Shown here: one piece after another, positions 47,821 to 57,641 of the stretch | Layout: the number at the start of each line of letters is the position of its first letter | How positions within the stretch are numbered: position 1 is the first letter of the stretch | Origin: Gammaproteobacteria bacterium | Lineage (GTDB): Bacteria; Pseudomonadota; Gammaproteobacteria; SURF-13 | Direction of reading: 5' to 3' | Length of the DNA stretch: 64,000 nt | NCBI GenBank assembly: GCA_030680605.1 | Contig: JAUXUQ010000002.1 | Coordinates: 62,001 to 126,000, forward strand | Notes under the pieces: generated by a model | What the model saw: only the letters and a program-made list of their open reading frames with translations | Database searches by the model: none | Told to the model about the DNA's origin: nothing | Translations under genes and position numbers: made by a program

Positions 47821-49401
47821 ATGTCTGTAATCGCCATCGAGGCTGCGCGCCGTCGCACCTTCGCCATTATTTCCCACCCTGACGCGGGCAAGACTACGCT
47901 CACTGAAAAACTGCTCCTGTTTGGCGGTGCGATACAGCTCGCGGGTACGGTGAAGGGACGCAAGAGCCAGCGCCATGCAACCTCAGACTGGATGGAGCTG
48001 GAGAAGCAGCGCGGCATCTCGGTCACCTCCTCAGTGATGCAGTTCCCGTATCGCGACAAGATTATCAACCTGCTCGACACGCCGGGGCACGAAGACTTTT
48101 CCGAAGACACCTACCGTACGCTGACCGCGGTCGATTCCGCGCTGATGGTCATCGATTCCGCCAAGGGCGTGGAGGCGCGCACCATCAAGCTGCTGGAGGT
48201 GTGCCGCTTGCGCACCACGCCCATCGTCACCTTCATCAACAAGCTCGACCGTGAAGGCCGCGCCCCCATCGATCTGCTGGATGAAATCGAGACCGTTCTC
48301 AACATCCGCTGTGCGCCGGCCACCTGGCCTATCGGCATGGGCAAGCGCTTTAAGGGTATCTTTCACCTGCCCAATGACAGTGTGCACCTGTTTGCGCCCA
48401 GTCACGGCGGCAAGATACAACAGGGCGAAGTCATACAGGGGCTGGACAACCCGCGCCTCGATGAATTGTTCGGCTCGATGGCAGACGAGCTGCGCGAAGA
48501 GATCGAGCTGGTTAAGGGCGCGAGCCATGAGTTTAATCTGGAGGCCTTTCTCGCCGGGGAGCTTTCGCCGGTGTTTTTCGGCTCGGCGATGAACAATTTC
48601 GGCGTGAAAGAATTGCTCGATGCCTTTGTTGAAGTCGCGCCGCCGCCGCAGCCGCGCGCCACCACCACGCGCAGCGTGCAAGCCGAGGAAGAAAAATTCA
48701 CCGGTTTCGTTTTCAAGATACAGGCCAACATGGATCCGGCGCACCGTGACCGCATCGCGTTCCTGCGCGTGTGTTCAGGCAGCTTCACCAAGGGCATGCG
48801 CATGAAGCATGTGCGCATCGCGCGCGAGGTGCAGATATCGAACGCCATTACCTTCATGGCCGGCGAGCGCGAGCATATCGACGTGGCCTACCCCGGCGAC
48901 ATCATCGGCCTGCATAACCACGGCACCATCCAGATCGGCGATACCTTTACCCAGGGCGAGGCGCTGAAATTTACCGGCATCCCGTATTTTTCGCCGGAAC
49001 TGTTCCGCCGTGTGCGCCTGCGTGACCCGTTGCGATTGAAGGCGCTACAGAAGGGGCTGGATCAATTGTGCGAGGAGGGCGCGACCCAGTTGTTCCGCCC
49101 TTTAAGCAGCAATGACCTGATTCTGGGTGCGGTGGGTGTCTTGCAATTCGACGTGGTGGCCTACCGCCTGCAACACGAGTATGGCGTGGAGTGTGCGTTT
49201 GAAAACGTGCAGGTCGCCACCGCGCGTTGGGTGAAGTGCGCCGACGTCAAAAAGCTGGAAGAGTTTCATCGCAAGGCCAACGATAATCTGGCGCTGGACA
49301 GCTCAGGCCAGCTGGCTTACATTGCCCCCACCCGCATCAACCTTGAGTTGACCATGGAGCGCTGGCCCGACATCGAATTCCGCGCCACCCGCGAGCATTA
49401 G
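47821..49401 (+). CDS. prfC: Peptide chain release factor 3
   Basis: RF3 is a GTPase that recycles RF1/RF2. The 526-residue protein has G1 [12 protein letters not shown] (18-29), switch region [15 protein letters not shown]3 [16 protein letters not shown] and G4 NKLDREGR, followed by EF-G-like domains II and III. Length and the [10 protein letters not shown] motif separate it from EF-G. Confidence 0.97.
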   Translation: MSVIAIEAARRRTFAIISHPDAGKTTLTEKLLLFGGAIQLAGTVKGRKSQRHATSDWMELEKQRGISVTSSVMQFPYRDKIINLLDTPGHEDFSEDTYRTLTAVDSALMVIDSAKGVEARTIKLLEVCRLRTTPIVTFINKLDREGRAPIDLLDEIETVLNIRCAPATWPIGMGKRFKGIFHLPNDSVHLFAPSHGGKIQQGEVIQGLDNPRLDELFGSMADELREEIELVKGASHEFNLEAFLAGELSPVFFGSAMNNFGVKELLDAFVEVAPPPQPRATTTRSVQAEEEKFTGFVFKIQANMDPAHRDRIAFLRVCSGSFTKGMRMKHVRIAREVQISNAITFMAGEREHIDVAYPGDIIGLHNHGTIQIGDTFTQGEALKFTGIPYFSPELFRRVRLRDPLRLKALQKGLDQLCEEGATQLFRPLSSNDLILGAVGVLQFDVVAYRLQHEYGVECAFENVQVATARWVKCADVKKLEEFHRKANDNLALDSSGQLAYIAPTRINLELTMERWPDIEFRATREH

Positions 49402-49469
49402 CAGGCCTGCTCACGCAGTGAATCTGTAGTGATAGTTTGACGGTGGACTGCAATGGATAGATGCAGCAG

Positions 49470-51725
49470 TTAGCGAAGCTCGAATTTGAACATCTGTGTC
49501 CGCTCCCAACTCTGGACTAACCCGGCAAACTCATCGGCCGGGAGCGGCTTGCTGAAGTAGTAGCCTTGGGCCATGTCGCAGCCCTCTTCGCGCAGAAACT
49601 GGAGCTGCTCGGAGGTCTCCACTCCCTCCGCGATGACTTTCATGTTGAGCGTGCGGGCCATGGCGATGATGGTCTTTACTATCGCGGCATCATTGGGGTC
49701 AGTGGCAATGTCACGTACGAAGCTGCGGTCTATTTTCAAGCAATCAATGGGGCAGCGCTTGAGGGTGCTCAGGGATGAATGGCCCGTACCAAAGTCATCA
49801 AGCGAGCAGGATACGCCGTCCATTTTTAGCGCCTCCAGGCACTGGATGGCATCCTCCGGATCGCGCATCAGCATGCTCTCGGTCAATTCAAGATCGAGTC
49901 TGGATGCCGCGAAGCCGCTTTCCTCGAGCGCCTTCCTGACCGTCTGCAGGAAATCCTTTTGCCGCAACTGCCGGGGCGACAGATTTACCGCCAAGCGCAA
50001 TGGAGGAAGGCCCATCTGCTGCAAGATCCGTGTCTGCGCGCAGGCAGCTTGCAGTACCCATGCGCCAATGGGAACAATCAGCCCGGTTTCCTCGGCCACA
50101 GGGATGAACTCCAGCGGTGCGATAAGCCCTTCTTCGGGCTGGTCCCAGCGTAACAGGGCTTCCATGCCGATGATTGCTCCAGTATGGAGAGTCACTATCG
50201 GCTGGTAGTGCAGCAGGAGCTCTGCTCTCTCCAAAGCGCGGCGTAGACCGCTTTCCAGAGTCAGGCGTCGGCTGGCGCGATTATGGAGATCGGGTGTGTA
50301 GAATCTGAAGGTGTTACGCCCGGACTCCTTGGCATGATACATGGCGGTGTCGGCACTTTTGAGGAGCCCTTCCACACCCTCCTCATCCAGCGGGTACAGG
50401 GTGATACCGATGCTTACGCTCACATGTATCTCCCGATCATCAATAACGAAAGGAAGATCCAGCAGTTTCTGGATTTTCCGGATCATATCGGCGACTTCGT
50501 CCGTGTGATGAATGCCGGGGAGCACTATGGCAAATTCATCCCCTCCGAGGCGGGCAATGGTATCGCTCGTCCGGAGGCCGTTGCTGAGATGCTCGGCCAC
50601 CATCTTAAGCAGCTTGTCACCCGCGCTGTGTCCGAAGGTATCGTTGACATATTTAAAGTAATCGATGTCCATGAATAGCACGGCGACTTGGCAATCCTCG
50701 CGGTCGGCATCCCTTATAATCTGCCGCAGGCGGTCATCAAGCAGCTGTCGATTGGGAAGCCCGGTCAGAGAGTCATACAGCGCAAGCTGCTTGAGGCGCT
50801 CCTCGGCCTGTTTGCGCTCGGTGATGTCGCTCATGAGGCAGTAGTGACCGGAGAAATTATTGTGCTCGTCGTAGATTCCGACCATCACTGCATGTTTGTA
50901 GAAAATCGAACCATCTTTGCGCAGTGCCCTGGCTTCCACATCAGCCTTTCCACTCTCCCGCACGCGCTGGTAGGCGGCCTGCATCAGGCCAAGGTCATCC
51001 GGCTGCACTGTCAGCGATCGCTCGGCGCCGATCAGATCTTCTGGCGCGTAACCGACCATGTCGGCGTAGGCCTTGTTGACCATACGAAAGCGCCCCTCTG
51101 CATCCAGCCGCGCGATTCCCTCCACAGCATGTTCCAGTGCGGTGGCCATTTCGCGCAGTGCCTGTTCCGCTCTGGTACGGTCGGCGATCTCGGCAAGCAA
51201 TAAGGTATTTTGCTGTGATAAGGTGAAGGCGCGCGCGAGTTCCGCGCTGTACAATTCATGCTGTGCCCACACAGCAAGCTCGTGCAGTGTGTTGAGTTGC
51301 TCCTGATCCAGATGGCGCGGGCGGTAGTCTATGAGGCAGAGGGTGCCAAGCCGGCTGCCGTTCGGTGCGCTGATCGGGAAGCCGGCGTAGAAACGGATAT
51401 GCGGCGCTCCTGTCACTAATGGATTATCGGCGAAGCGTTCGTCGAGCCGCGCGTCGGGAACGACCATGGCATGATCTCCCAGAATGGTGTGGCCACAAAA
51501 TGAAATACCGCGTGGCGTTTCGGAGACAGCCAATCCTTGACAGGATTTGAACCACTGGCGCTCGGCGTCCACCAGGCTAATGAGCGCGATCGGTACATCG
51601 AACAGCCGGGTGGCAAAGCGCGTAATGCGATCAAAGCGCGCCTCGGGAGGCGTATCCAGGATGGACAGGGCATGCAGCGTCGACAGCCTTGCTGATTCGT
51701 CGGGTGGCAGCGGCGGTTCTTTCAT
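49470..51725 (-). CDS. GAF-PAS-GGDEF-EAL c-di-GMP signalling protein
   Basis: The 751-residue cytosolic protein has a GAF domain (about 20-165), a PAS domain with PAC tail (about 195-310), a GGDEF domain (about 315-475) and an EAL domain (about 490-740). The GGDEF motif is intact (394-398) and the inhibitory I-site RTSD (385-388) lies five residues before it. The EAL domain has EALLRW, NLSPRQL, ELTES, DDFGTG, KIDRSF and EGVET, so both synthase and phosphodiesterase activities are possible. No membrane segment is seen, so the sensed signal is probably cytosolic. Its ligand is unknown. Confidence 0.93.
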   Translation of the reverse strand: MKEPPLPPDESARLSTLHALSILDTPPEARFDRITRFATRLFDVPIALISLVDAERQWFKSCQGLAVSETPRGISFCGHTILGDHAMVVPDARLDERFADNPLVTGAPHIRFYAGFPISAPNGSRLGTLCLIDYRPRHLDQEQLNTLHELAVWAQHELYSAELARAFTLSQQNTLLLAEIADRTRAEQALREMATALEHAVEGIARLDAEGRFRMVNKAYADMVGYAPEDLIGAERSLTVQPDDLGLMQAAYQRVRESGKADVEARALRKDGSIFYKHAVMVGIYDEHNNFSGHYCLMSDITERKQAEERLKQLALYDSLTGLPNRQLLDDRLRQIIRDADREDCQVAVLFMDIDYFKYVNDTFGHSAGDKLLKMVAEHLSNGLRTSDTIARLGGDEFAIVLPGIHHTDEVADMIRKIQKLLDLPFVIDDREIHVSVSIGITLYPLDEEGVEGLLKSADTAMYHAKESGRNTFRFYTPDLHNRASRRLTLESGLRRALERAELLLHYQPIVTLHTGAIIGMEALLRWDQPEEGLIAPLEFIPVAEETGLIVPIGAWVLQAACAQTRILQQMGLPPLRLAVNLSPRQLRQKDFLQTVRKALEESGFAASRLDLELTESMLMRDPEDAIQCLEALKMDGVSCSLDDFGTGHSSLSTLKRCPIDCLKIDRSFVRDIATDPNDAAIVKTIIAMARTLNMKVIAEGVETSEQLQFLREEGCDMAQGYYFSKPLPADEFAGLVQSWERTQMFKFELR

Positions 51726-51805
51726 GTCATTGCATCATTGTCGGTAGCTCTATTCTCAGGCGATAATGGATGAGAGAGGGCAGGTCAGCCAGGAGTTTGT
51801 TGAAG

Positions 51806-51825
51806 AAAGTCCCTTCACGGACTTT
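51806..51825 (-). terminator. Possible weak terminator after the aspartase-like gene
   Basis: AAAGTCC and GGACTTT form a perfect 7-bp stem with a 6-base loop; on the minus strand it is followed by CTTC rather than a clean T run. It lies about 20 bases after the lyase stop. Confidence 0.4.
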
Positions 51826-51846
51826 ACGTTGTGATCAAGACTATCT

Positions 51847-53241
51847 TCAGGGTTGGCCCTCGCGCGCCGCTTTTAAAACCAGCGCATCAAAATCTTCGCC
51901 CGTCATGAGGCCGCGCTCTGCCACGATGTCGCGTACCGGTCTGCCGGTTTTTTCGGATTCCTGTGCGATCTTCGCCGCCTGCTCGTAGCCAATACTGGGG
52001 TTGAGCAGTGTGGCCAACGCGACGCTGGTGTGCAGAAAATGCTTGCAGCGTTCGCGGTCGACTGTAAGCCCGTGCAGGTTGAGTGCCGTTGCCGCGTTAA
52101 TGGCGTTTGTCAGCCAGTCCATGGCATCAAACAGCGCCGAACCGAGTGCAGGCATCATGACATTCAGTTCCAGTTGCCCGGCCTGGGCCATGAGTGCGAT
52201 GGCGTGATCTTGCCCCTGCACCTGATAGCACACCTGATTCAACATCTCGAACATCACCGGGTTGACCTTGCCCGGCATGATGCTGGAACCCGGCTGCACG
52301 GCAGGCAGGATAATTTCACCCAGCCCGGTGCGCGGGCCGGAGGCCAGCAGCCGCATGTCGTTGGCGATGCGGGTGAGCTCGAGTGCCAGCGCGCGGATGG
52401 CGTTGGAGAGATTCTGCAGGTCGAGCATGGATTGCATCTGCGCTGCGAGGTCAGGCGCCGGACGCAGCGGTTCGCCGGTCAGGCGCGCAAGTTCGGCTGC
52501 GACTTTTGCTGTGTAACCCGGCGCGGTGTTGAGGCCGGTGCCTGCCGCGCTGCCGCCGAGGCCGATGTCGCACAAGGGCGGGCGTGCTTCCTGTAACCGT
52601 TCTGCGCAGCGTGTCAGCGTCCAGGCATAGGCGTTAAATTCGCGGCCTACGGTGGTGGGTACGGCATCCTGTAAATGGGTGCGGGCACTTTTTACGGTAT
52701 CGGCCTCGCGTGCGCCGATGCGTGCATATTCGCTCGCCATGTCATGCACGGCCTTGACGAGGCGCGGCAATTTTGCGAGCACCGCAAGACGGATGGCGGT
52801 CGGTATGGTGTCGTTGGTGCTTTGCCCCATGTTGACGTGATCGTTGGGGTGCACCGGGTGGTAGGTGCCGCATTCGGCGCCGAGTGTGGCATTGGCGAGG
52901 TTGGCGATCACCTCGTTGCTGTTCATGTTGTGGCTGGTGCCAGCACCGGCCTGAAACCGGTCCACTACAAACTGATCGAGATGGTTGCCTGCCAGAATGT
53001 CATCGCAGGCGGTTGTGATGGCCTGTGCCAATGCATCCTCCAGTTGCCCGCACTGCTGATTGGCCGCTGCCGCTGCGCGCTTGACGCGCACATGGGCGAG
53101 GACAAAGTCACGATCAGGGCAGCGACCGCTGATCGGGAAATTGGCCACGGCACGCGTGGTTTGGGCGCCATACCAGGCGTGGGCGGGAACCCTCAGGTCG
53201 CCCAGGCTGTCTCTCTCGGTGCGGAAACTGCTATCATTCAT
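51847..53241 (-). CDS. aspA: Aspartate ammonia-lyase / class II fumarase superfamily lyase
   Basis: The 464-residue protein has the superfamily SS loop GSSIMPGKVNP and general-base region STNDTIPTA. Sequence details favour aspartase: QAGAGTSHNMNSNEVIAN resembles AspA (GAGTSxNMNxNEV) rather than FumC (GSGTQSNMN), and NQVCYQVQGQDHAIALMAQAGQLELN resembles AspA. Other parts, such as RTHLQDAVP and MPGKVNP, are FumC-like, so the substrate (aspartate or fumarate) is not settled. It is divergent from the TlpA-like gene. Confidence 0.8.
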   Translation of the reverse strand: MNDSSFRTERDSLGDLRVPAHAWYGAQTTRAVANFPISGRCPDRDFVLAHVRVKRAAAAANQQCGQLEDALAQAITTACDDILAGNHLDQFVVDRFQAGAGTSHNMNSNEVIANLANATLGAECGTYHPVHPNDHVNMGQSTNDTIPTAIRLAVLAKLPRLVKAVHDMASEYARIGAREADTVKSARTHLQDAVPTTVGREFNAYAWTLTRCAERLQEARPPLCDIGLGGSAAGTGLNTAPGYTAKVAAELARLTGEPLRPAPDLAAQMQSMLDLQNLSNAIRALALELTRIANDMRLLASGPRTGLGEIILPAVQPGSSIMPGKVNPVMFEMLNQVCYQVQGQDHAIALMAQAGQLELNVMMPALGSALFDAMDWLTNAINAATALNLHGLTVDRERCKHFLHTSVALATLLNPSIGYEQAAKIAQESEKTGRPVRDIVAERGLMTGEDFDALVLKAAREGQP

Positions 53242-53292
53242 GCAGGTTTAGTCCGTGCGGCGCATTCTGCCGGCATTGGGTGTGGAGGTTGT

Positions 53293-53829
53293 GTGCAGAT
53301 CAGTATTTACAAGCTTATTTTAATCCTTTTTGCCGCGCTGTGGGTATCCGCTGTGCAGGCCAAGGGCGGCGACGGCCAGGATTTTACCCTGCCGGATGTC
53401 AATGGCGTGAATCACAGCCTGTCGGACTACCGGGGTAAATGGGTGGTGGTGAACTACTGGGCTACCTGGTGCCCACCCTGTCTGGAGGAAATTCCTGAAC
53501 TGGTGATGTTTCATGACAAGCACAAAAACAAGGATGCCCTGGTGTTGGGGGTATCTGTGGAAGACATCGGTGTGCCCGCCCTGCGCAGATTTATGGATGA
53601 ACGCATGATGGATTACCCGGTGTTGCTGGGGGGGGCAGCCTACGAATCACCGCTGGGGCCGGTACGAGGTTTGCCGGTGACCTTTCTCATTGCCCCCAAC
53701 GGCGAGATTGCCGCCACGCACCTGGGGCGAATAGACGCCGCCATGATCGAGCGCTTTATCGCTTCCGCGCCTGCACACTTCCGGGTCAAGGCCGGTGCGC
53801 CTCCTGCCGGAAAACCGGTGCCCAGATAG
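53293..53829 (+). CDS. TlpA-like periplasmic thioredoxin family protein
   Basis: The 178-residue protein has a Sec signal (about 1-23, ending VQA), then a TlpA/ResA-type thioredoxin fold with WCPPC (C60 and C63), NYWATWCPPCLEEIPEL and the cis-proline segment RGLPVTFLIAPNGEI. Such proteins reduce disulfides in the periplasm, for example in cytochrome c maturation, but the partner is not shown here. The start is a GTG with GGAGG about four bases upstream; longer in-frame upstream sequence is antisense to the lyase gene. Confidence 0.87.
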   Translation: MQISIYKLILILFAALWVSAVQAKGGDGQDFTLPDVNGVNHSLSDYRGKWVVVNYWATWCPPCLEEIPELVMFHDKHKNKDALVLGVSVEDIGVPALRRFMDERMMDYPVLLGGAAYESPLGPVRGLPVTFLIAPNGEIAATHLGRIDAAMIERFIASAPAHFRVKAGAPPAGKPVPR

Positions 53830-53837
53830 CAGCGTGC

Positions 53838-54107
53838 ATGACGGCCTGCAGGCGCTATGTCGTGTCGGGTCGGGTGCAGGGCGTAGGTTTCCGGGTTGGC
53901 GCACGGACGCAGGCACGGGCACTCGGTTTGGCCGGCTGGGTGCGCAACCGTGACGACGGTGCAGTTGAGTTGCTGGCCTGTGGTGAAGACAGTGCGCTGG
54001 AGGCCATGCAGGTCTGGCTGCGCAGCGGGCCCGCACTGGCAGCAGTGACGGCGGTAGAGATGACACCGGCGCCGCTGGCAGAGCACGAAAGTTTTGCAAT
54101 TTGCTGA
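53838..54107 (+). CDS. acyP: Acylphosphatase
   Basis: The 89-residue protein has the signature GRVQGVGFR with catalytic R19 and the second catalytic residue N37 in GWVRNRDDGAVEL. Acylphosphatases hydrolyse acyl phosphates; the physiological role is uncertain. It starts eight bases after the TlpA-like stop and may be cotranscribed. Confidence 0.94.
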   Translation: MTACRRYVVSGRVQGVGFRVGARTQARALGLAGWVRNRDDGAVELLACGEDSALEAMQVWLRSGPALAAVTAVEMTPAPLAEHESFAIC

Positions 54108-54125
54108 TACCGCGCACCCATCGCT

Positions 54126-55514
54126 ATGGATTTTTTTCCGGTTTTCATGAAGATCAACGCCAGACCCTGCGTGGTGGTAGGGGGTGGTGAGGTGGCTGCG
54201 CGCAAGACGCGGCAGCTATTGCGCGCGGGTGGCGAAGTGCATGTAGTAGCGCCTGCGTTGTGTCAGCGGTTGCAGGAGCAGGTAGCGCAGCACGCTGTTG
54301 TCTGGCGCAAGGGTCAGTTCGAGCCGAATGATGTTGCAGGTTGCGCGCTGGTCATTGCCGCGACGGATGACATGACCGTGAATAAAGCCGTGCATGCCGC
54401 CGCCGTGCAACACAATATCCCGGTCAATGTGGTGGACAATCCCGCCCTGTGCAGCTTCATCATGCCTGCCGTGGTCGATCGCTCGCCGGTGCTGATTGCG
54501 GTGTCTTCCGGCGGGGCGGCGCCGCTGCTTGCGCGTCTGTTGCGCGCCCGGCTGGAAACACTGATCCCGGCAGCCTATGGACGGCTCGCTACACTGGCCG
54601 CGAAATTTCGTGCCGCAGTGAAACAGCAGATTGGCGATGCAATACTGCGTCGCCGTTTCTGGGAAAATATCCTGCAGGGCCCGGTGGCGGAGCAGGTCTT
54701 TGCCGGTCAGGAGCGGGCCGCTGAGGCGGCGCTACAGGCGGCACTGGAGCAGGCGAGTACTGATACGGCCCGTGGCGAAGTCTATCTGGTGGGTGCCGGG
54801 CCGGGCGACCCGGACCTGCTCACGTTCCGCGCCTTGCGGCTGATGCAGCAGGCGGATGTCGTGCTTTATGACCGCCTCATACCCGATGTCATTCTCAATC
54901 TGGTGCGCACCGATGCCGAACGCATCTACGTGGGCAAGCGTCGCAGCGAGCATACGCTGCGGCAGGAGATGATCAATCAGTTGCTGGTGCAGCATGCCAG
55001 GGCAGGCAAGCGTGTGCTGCGGTTGAAGGGCGGCGATCCGTTTATATTCGGGCGCGGCGGTGAAGAAATTGCCACGCTGGCGGAAGAGGGTATACCGTTT
55101 CAGGTCGTGCCGGGTATTACTGCGGCGTCGGGCTGTGCGGCCTATGCCGGCATTCCACTAACGCATCGGGAGTACGCGCAGTCGTGTGTATTTGTCACCG
55201 GGCAGTTGAAAGACGGCGGTATGGCCTTGAACTGGGCCGGGCTGATACAGCCACAGCAGACCATCGTCGTGTATATGGGGCTGGCGGGCGTCGATATATT
55301 ATGTCGCGAACTGATAGCGCATGGGCTGCCTGCTGCGACGCCGAGTGCGCTGGTCGAGCAGGGCACCACGCCCCGGCAGCGTGTGCTGACTGGTACCCTC
55401 GAGACCTTGCCGGGCATTATCAGCAATACCGACGTGCACGCACCGACGCTGATTATCGTGGGCGATGTGGTGCGCTTGCACGACAGGCTGGCATGGTTCA
55501 ACCTTGGGCACTGA
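54126..55514 (+). CDS. cysG: Siroheme synthase CysG (trifunctional)
   Basis: The 462-residue protein fuses an N-terminal dehydrogenase/ferrochelatase domain ([17 protein letters not shown], Rossmann) with a C-terminal uroporphyrinogen-III methyltransferase. The latter shows [65 protein letters not shown] and YMGLAGVD. Together they convert uroporphyrinogen III to siroheme for sulfite and nitrite reductases. It follows acyP by 18 bases. Confidence 0.97.
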   Translation: MDFFPVFMKINARPCVVVGGGEVAARKTRQLLRAGGEVHVVAPALCQRLQEQVAQHAVVWRKGQFEPNDVAGCALVIAATDDMTVNKAVHAAAVQHNIPVNVVDNPALCSFIMPAVVDRSPVLIAVSSGGAAPLLARLLRARLETLIPAAYGRLATLAAKFRAAVKQQIGDAILRRRFWENILQGPVAEQVFAGQERAAEAALQAALEQASTDTARGEVYLVGAGPGDPDLLTFRALRLMQQADVVLYDRLIPDVILNLVRTDAERIYVGKRRSEHTLRQEMINQLLVQHARAGKRVLRLKGGDPFIFGRGGEEIATLAEEGIPFQVVPGITAASGCAAYAGIPLTHREYAQSCVFVTGQLKDGGMALNWAGLIQPQQTIVVYMGLAGVDILCRELIAHGLPAATPSALVEQGTTPRQRVLTGTLETLPGIISNTDVHAPTLIIVGDVVRLHDRLAWFNLGH

Positions 55515-55520
55515 ATACCC

Positions 55521-56012
55521 ATGACCGATAACGCTCCCGTGATTGAAGTCAGCATCAGCGAACAGCGCCTGCGCCTGCGTGAGCAGAATCGCATCACGCT
55601 GGACGTTGCCGTGAGCACAGCCAAAAACGGCGCGGGTGAAATCAATGGCAGCGAGTGCACGCCGCGTGGTGCACACGTCGTTCGGGCAAAAATCGGCGCC
55701 GGCTGTGCAGTCAATACGGTCTTCGTAAGCCGCCGCCCGACCGGAGAAATGTATACGCCTGCGCTGCGCCAACACTACCCGCAGCGCGACTGGATACTGA
55801 CACGTATCCTGTGGCTGAGTGGGCTGGAGGTTGGAACAAACCGGCGGGGCAATGTCGACACGATGCGCCGCTACATCTATATTCACGGTTGCCCTGAGGA
55901 AGACGCGGTGGGTGTGCCCAGTTCGCACGGCTGCGTGAAGATGCGCAACCGGGATCTGATCAAACTCTTTGAGCGTGTGCCTGTGGGCGCCCGCGTCATT
56001 ATACGTGAGTGA
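55521..56012 (+). CDS. Cytosolic YkuD-family protein, possible L,D-carboxypeptidase of murein recycling
   Basis: The 163-residue protein is a bare YkuD (L,D-transpeptidase) catalytic domain with H122 in YIYIHGCPEED and SHGC (C138) in GVPSSHGCVKMRN. No signal peptide, membrane helix or LysM domain is visible, so it should stay in the cytoplasm. A transpeptidase has no murein sacculus substrate there. Cytosolic YkuD enzymes acting as L,D-carboxypeptidases on recycled muropeptides have, to my knowledge, been described in Acinetobacter-type bacteria. The adjacent nagZ, 16 bases downstream, supports that reading. The exact reaction remains inferred. Confidence 0.78.
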   Translation: MTDNAPVIEVSISEQRLRLREQNRITLDVAVSTAKNGAGEINGSECTPRGAHVVRAKIGAGCAVNTVFVSRRPTGEMYTPALRQHYPQRDWILTRILWLSGLEVGTNRRGNVDTMRRYIYIHGCPEEDAVGVPSSHGCVKMRNRDLIKLFERVPVGARVIIRE

Positions 56013-56028
56013 GCACAAGGACTACGCC

Positions 56029-57054
56029 ATGCCGCTAGGCCCGGTAATGCTTGATCTGGCAGGGCTCGAAATCAGCCCGGTCGAGCGCGAGCTGCTTCAG
56101 CACCCCGCCGTGGGGGGCGTGATTCTGTTTACCCGCAATTATGCGTCGGCCGATCAGGTCGCGATGCTGGTGGCCGAGATACACCGCTTGCGTGAGCCGC
56201 GCCTGCTGGTGGCGGTGGATCACGAAGGCGGGCGGGTGCAGCGCTTCCGGGAAGGTTTCACGGCCATGCCCGCCGTGCGTCAGCTGGGTGCGTTGTATGA
56301 CAGCGACCGCAAACGTGCCAAACGTCTTGCAGAGACCCATGGCTGGTTGATGGCGGCGGAGGTGCGTGCCGTGGGCATTGATTTCAGTTTCGCGCCGGTG
56401 CTCGATCTCGACCGGGGTGTGAGCACCATCATCGGCGACCGTGCCTTTCATTGTGATCCGGAGCGGGTTGCTGATCTGGCGCATTCCTATATGAGCGGCA
56501 TGGCGCGTGCAGGCATGGCGGCGACCGGCAAACACTTCCCCGGCCATGGCGCAGTAGAGGCTGATTCACACATCGCCATCCCCATGGATAATCGGCGCTA
56601 TGAAGACATCTACGCCGAAGACATATTGCCGTTCGAGCGCATGATTCACTTCGGATTGGCGGCCGTGATGCCAGCCCATGTGATTTATCCGCGCGTTGAT
56701 CCGCACCCTGCGGGATTTTCACCGTTCTGGATGCAGGAAGTACTGCGCAAGCGCCTGGATTTTCAGGGCGTGATTTTCAGTGATGATTTGAGCATGGAGG
56801 GCGCCAGCGTGGCGGGCGGCTATGTCGAGCGTGCCCATGCCGCACTGAATGCGGGTTGTGACATGGCGCTGGTGTGCAACAATCCCGAGGCGGCAGCGCA
56901 AGTCGCGGAAGCACTCGTCGATCATCACAGTCCTGCCTCACACGCCCGCCTGTTGCGCATGCGCGGCCGTACCGCCCCTGACCGCCTGCAACTGCAACAG
57001 ACACCAGCCTGGCAGCAGGCGGTGCAGGCCGTCATCGGCCACGCCATGGTGTAG
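56029..57054 (+). CDS. nagZ: Beta-N-acetylhexosaminidase NagZ
   Basis: NagZ removes GlcNAc from anhydro-muropeptides in cytosolic peptidoglycan recycling. The 341-residue glycoside hydrolase family 3 protein has AVDHEGGRVQRFREGF, the catalytic loop KHFPGHGAVEADSH (168-181) and nucleophile region FSDDLSMEGA (near D252/D253). There is no signal peptide. The ATG at 56029 starts MPLGPVMLDLAG, the family N-terminus. It follows the YkuD gene in the same direction. Confidence 0.96.
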   Translation: MPLGPVMLDLAGLEISPVERELLQHPAVGGVILFTRNYASADQVAMLVAEIHRLREPRLLVAVDHEGGRVQRFREGFTAMPAVRQLGALYDSDRKRAKRLAETHGWLMAAEVRAVGIDFSFAPVLDLDRGVSTIIGDRAFHCDPERVADLAHSYMSGMARAGMAATGKHFPGHGAVEADSHIAIPMDNRRYEDIYAEDILPFERMIHFGLAAVMPAHVIYPRVDPHPAGFSPFWMQEVLRKRLDFQGVIFSDDLSMEGASVAGGYVERAHAALNAGCDMALVCNNPEAAAQVAEALVDHHSPASHARLLRMRGRTAPDRLQLQQTPAWQQAVQAVIGHAMV

Positions 57055-57132
57055 TATGCGGGTCGCTGCTGCCGTCATTTGAGCCGACATCGCCGGTCAT
57101 CACGAATATCCAAATACAGGCTTGCATGCCAT

Positions 57133-57159
57133 TAAAGTCAGCGCGCCATCTGCCGATAA
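57133..57159 (+). promoter_or_regulatory. Near-perfect sigma-28 (FliA) promoter for the HDOD/c-di-GMP operon
   Basis: TAAAGTCA, 11 bases, GCCGATAA: exact spacing, perfect -10 and only two mismatches in the extended -35. The leader to the first gene at 57293 would be about 125 bases. This is the best FliA promoter in the window. Confidence 0.88.
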
Positions 57160-57292
57160 CCTGTCAGCTAACCTCGACCTTGGGAAATATCCCCCGGGTG
57201 CATGGGCGCGTCAAGGGTAGTGCCGATGCGCATCCTGCCTATTCCACAAGCCATTGTTTGGCATGGATATTATACAGAACAGGGGTTCTTTA

Positions 57293-57640
57293 ATGGGGAT
57301 TGTAAAAACCGTCAACCTGGCACCTGGCATGACACTGGAGAGTGATGTCAGGGATCGTAGCGGCCGGTTGCTGTTGCGATTGAATGCTCAAATTACCGAA
57401 AAATCCTTGCGTACGCTCAAGGCCTGGGGTGTTACCTGGGTGCGCATCAAGGACGTCGCTGATGCGGTCTCATCCACCGATGCCCTCCCAGTGCCCGACA
57501 TTACCCCAGCCATCCTTGAGGCGGCAAGGGATGAGGCATCGAAGTTTTTCGCACTTTCAAACCTTGAGCATCCCCTGATTCGGGAATTATTTGAAATCTG
57601 TGTGACAAAAACTTCCCTGCGCATCCAACAAGAGAAATAA
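57293..57640 (+). CDS. Small protein resembling the N-terminal domain of HD-GYP/HDOD regulators
   Basis: The 115-residue protein starts MGIVKTVNLAPGM, with AGGGG seven bases before the ATG. VNLAPGMTLESDVRDRSGRLLL and LTLKAWGVTWVRIKD-like text (here SLRTLKAWGVTWV) match the pattern of the small beta domain often fused ahead of HD-GYP domains. The C-terminal half is helical and acidic. It is followed one base after its stop by an HDOD gene, so it may be a split-off partner of that protein. Its function is unknown. Confidence 0.65.
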   Translation: MGIVKTVNLAPGMTLESDVRDRSGRLLLRLNAQITEKSLRTLKAWGVTWVRIKDVADAVSSTDALPVPDITPAILEAARDEASKFFALSNLEHPLIRELFEICVTKTSLRIQQEK

Positions 57641-57641
57641 T

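Noticed and set aside
52675-53292. Long in-frame upstream extension of the TlpA-like protein
   Set aside because: It is antisense to the aspartase-like gene; the signal peptide and the GGAGG site place the real start at 53293.
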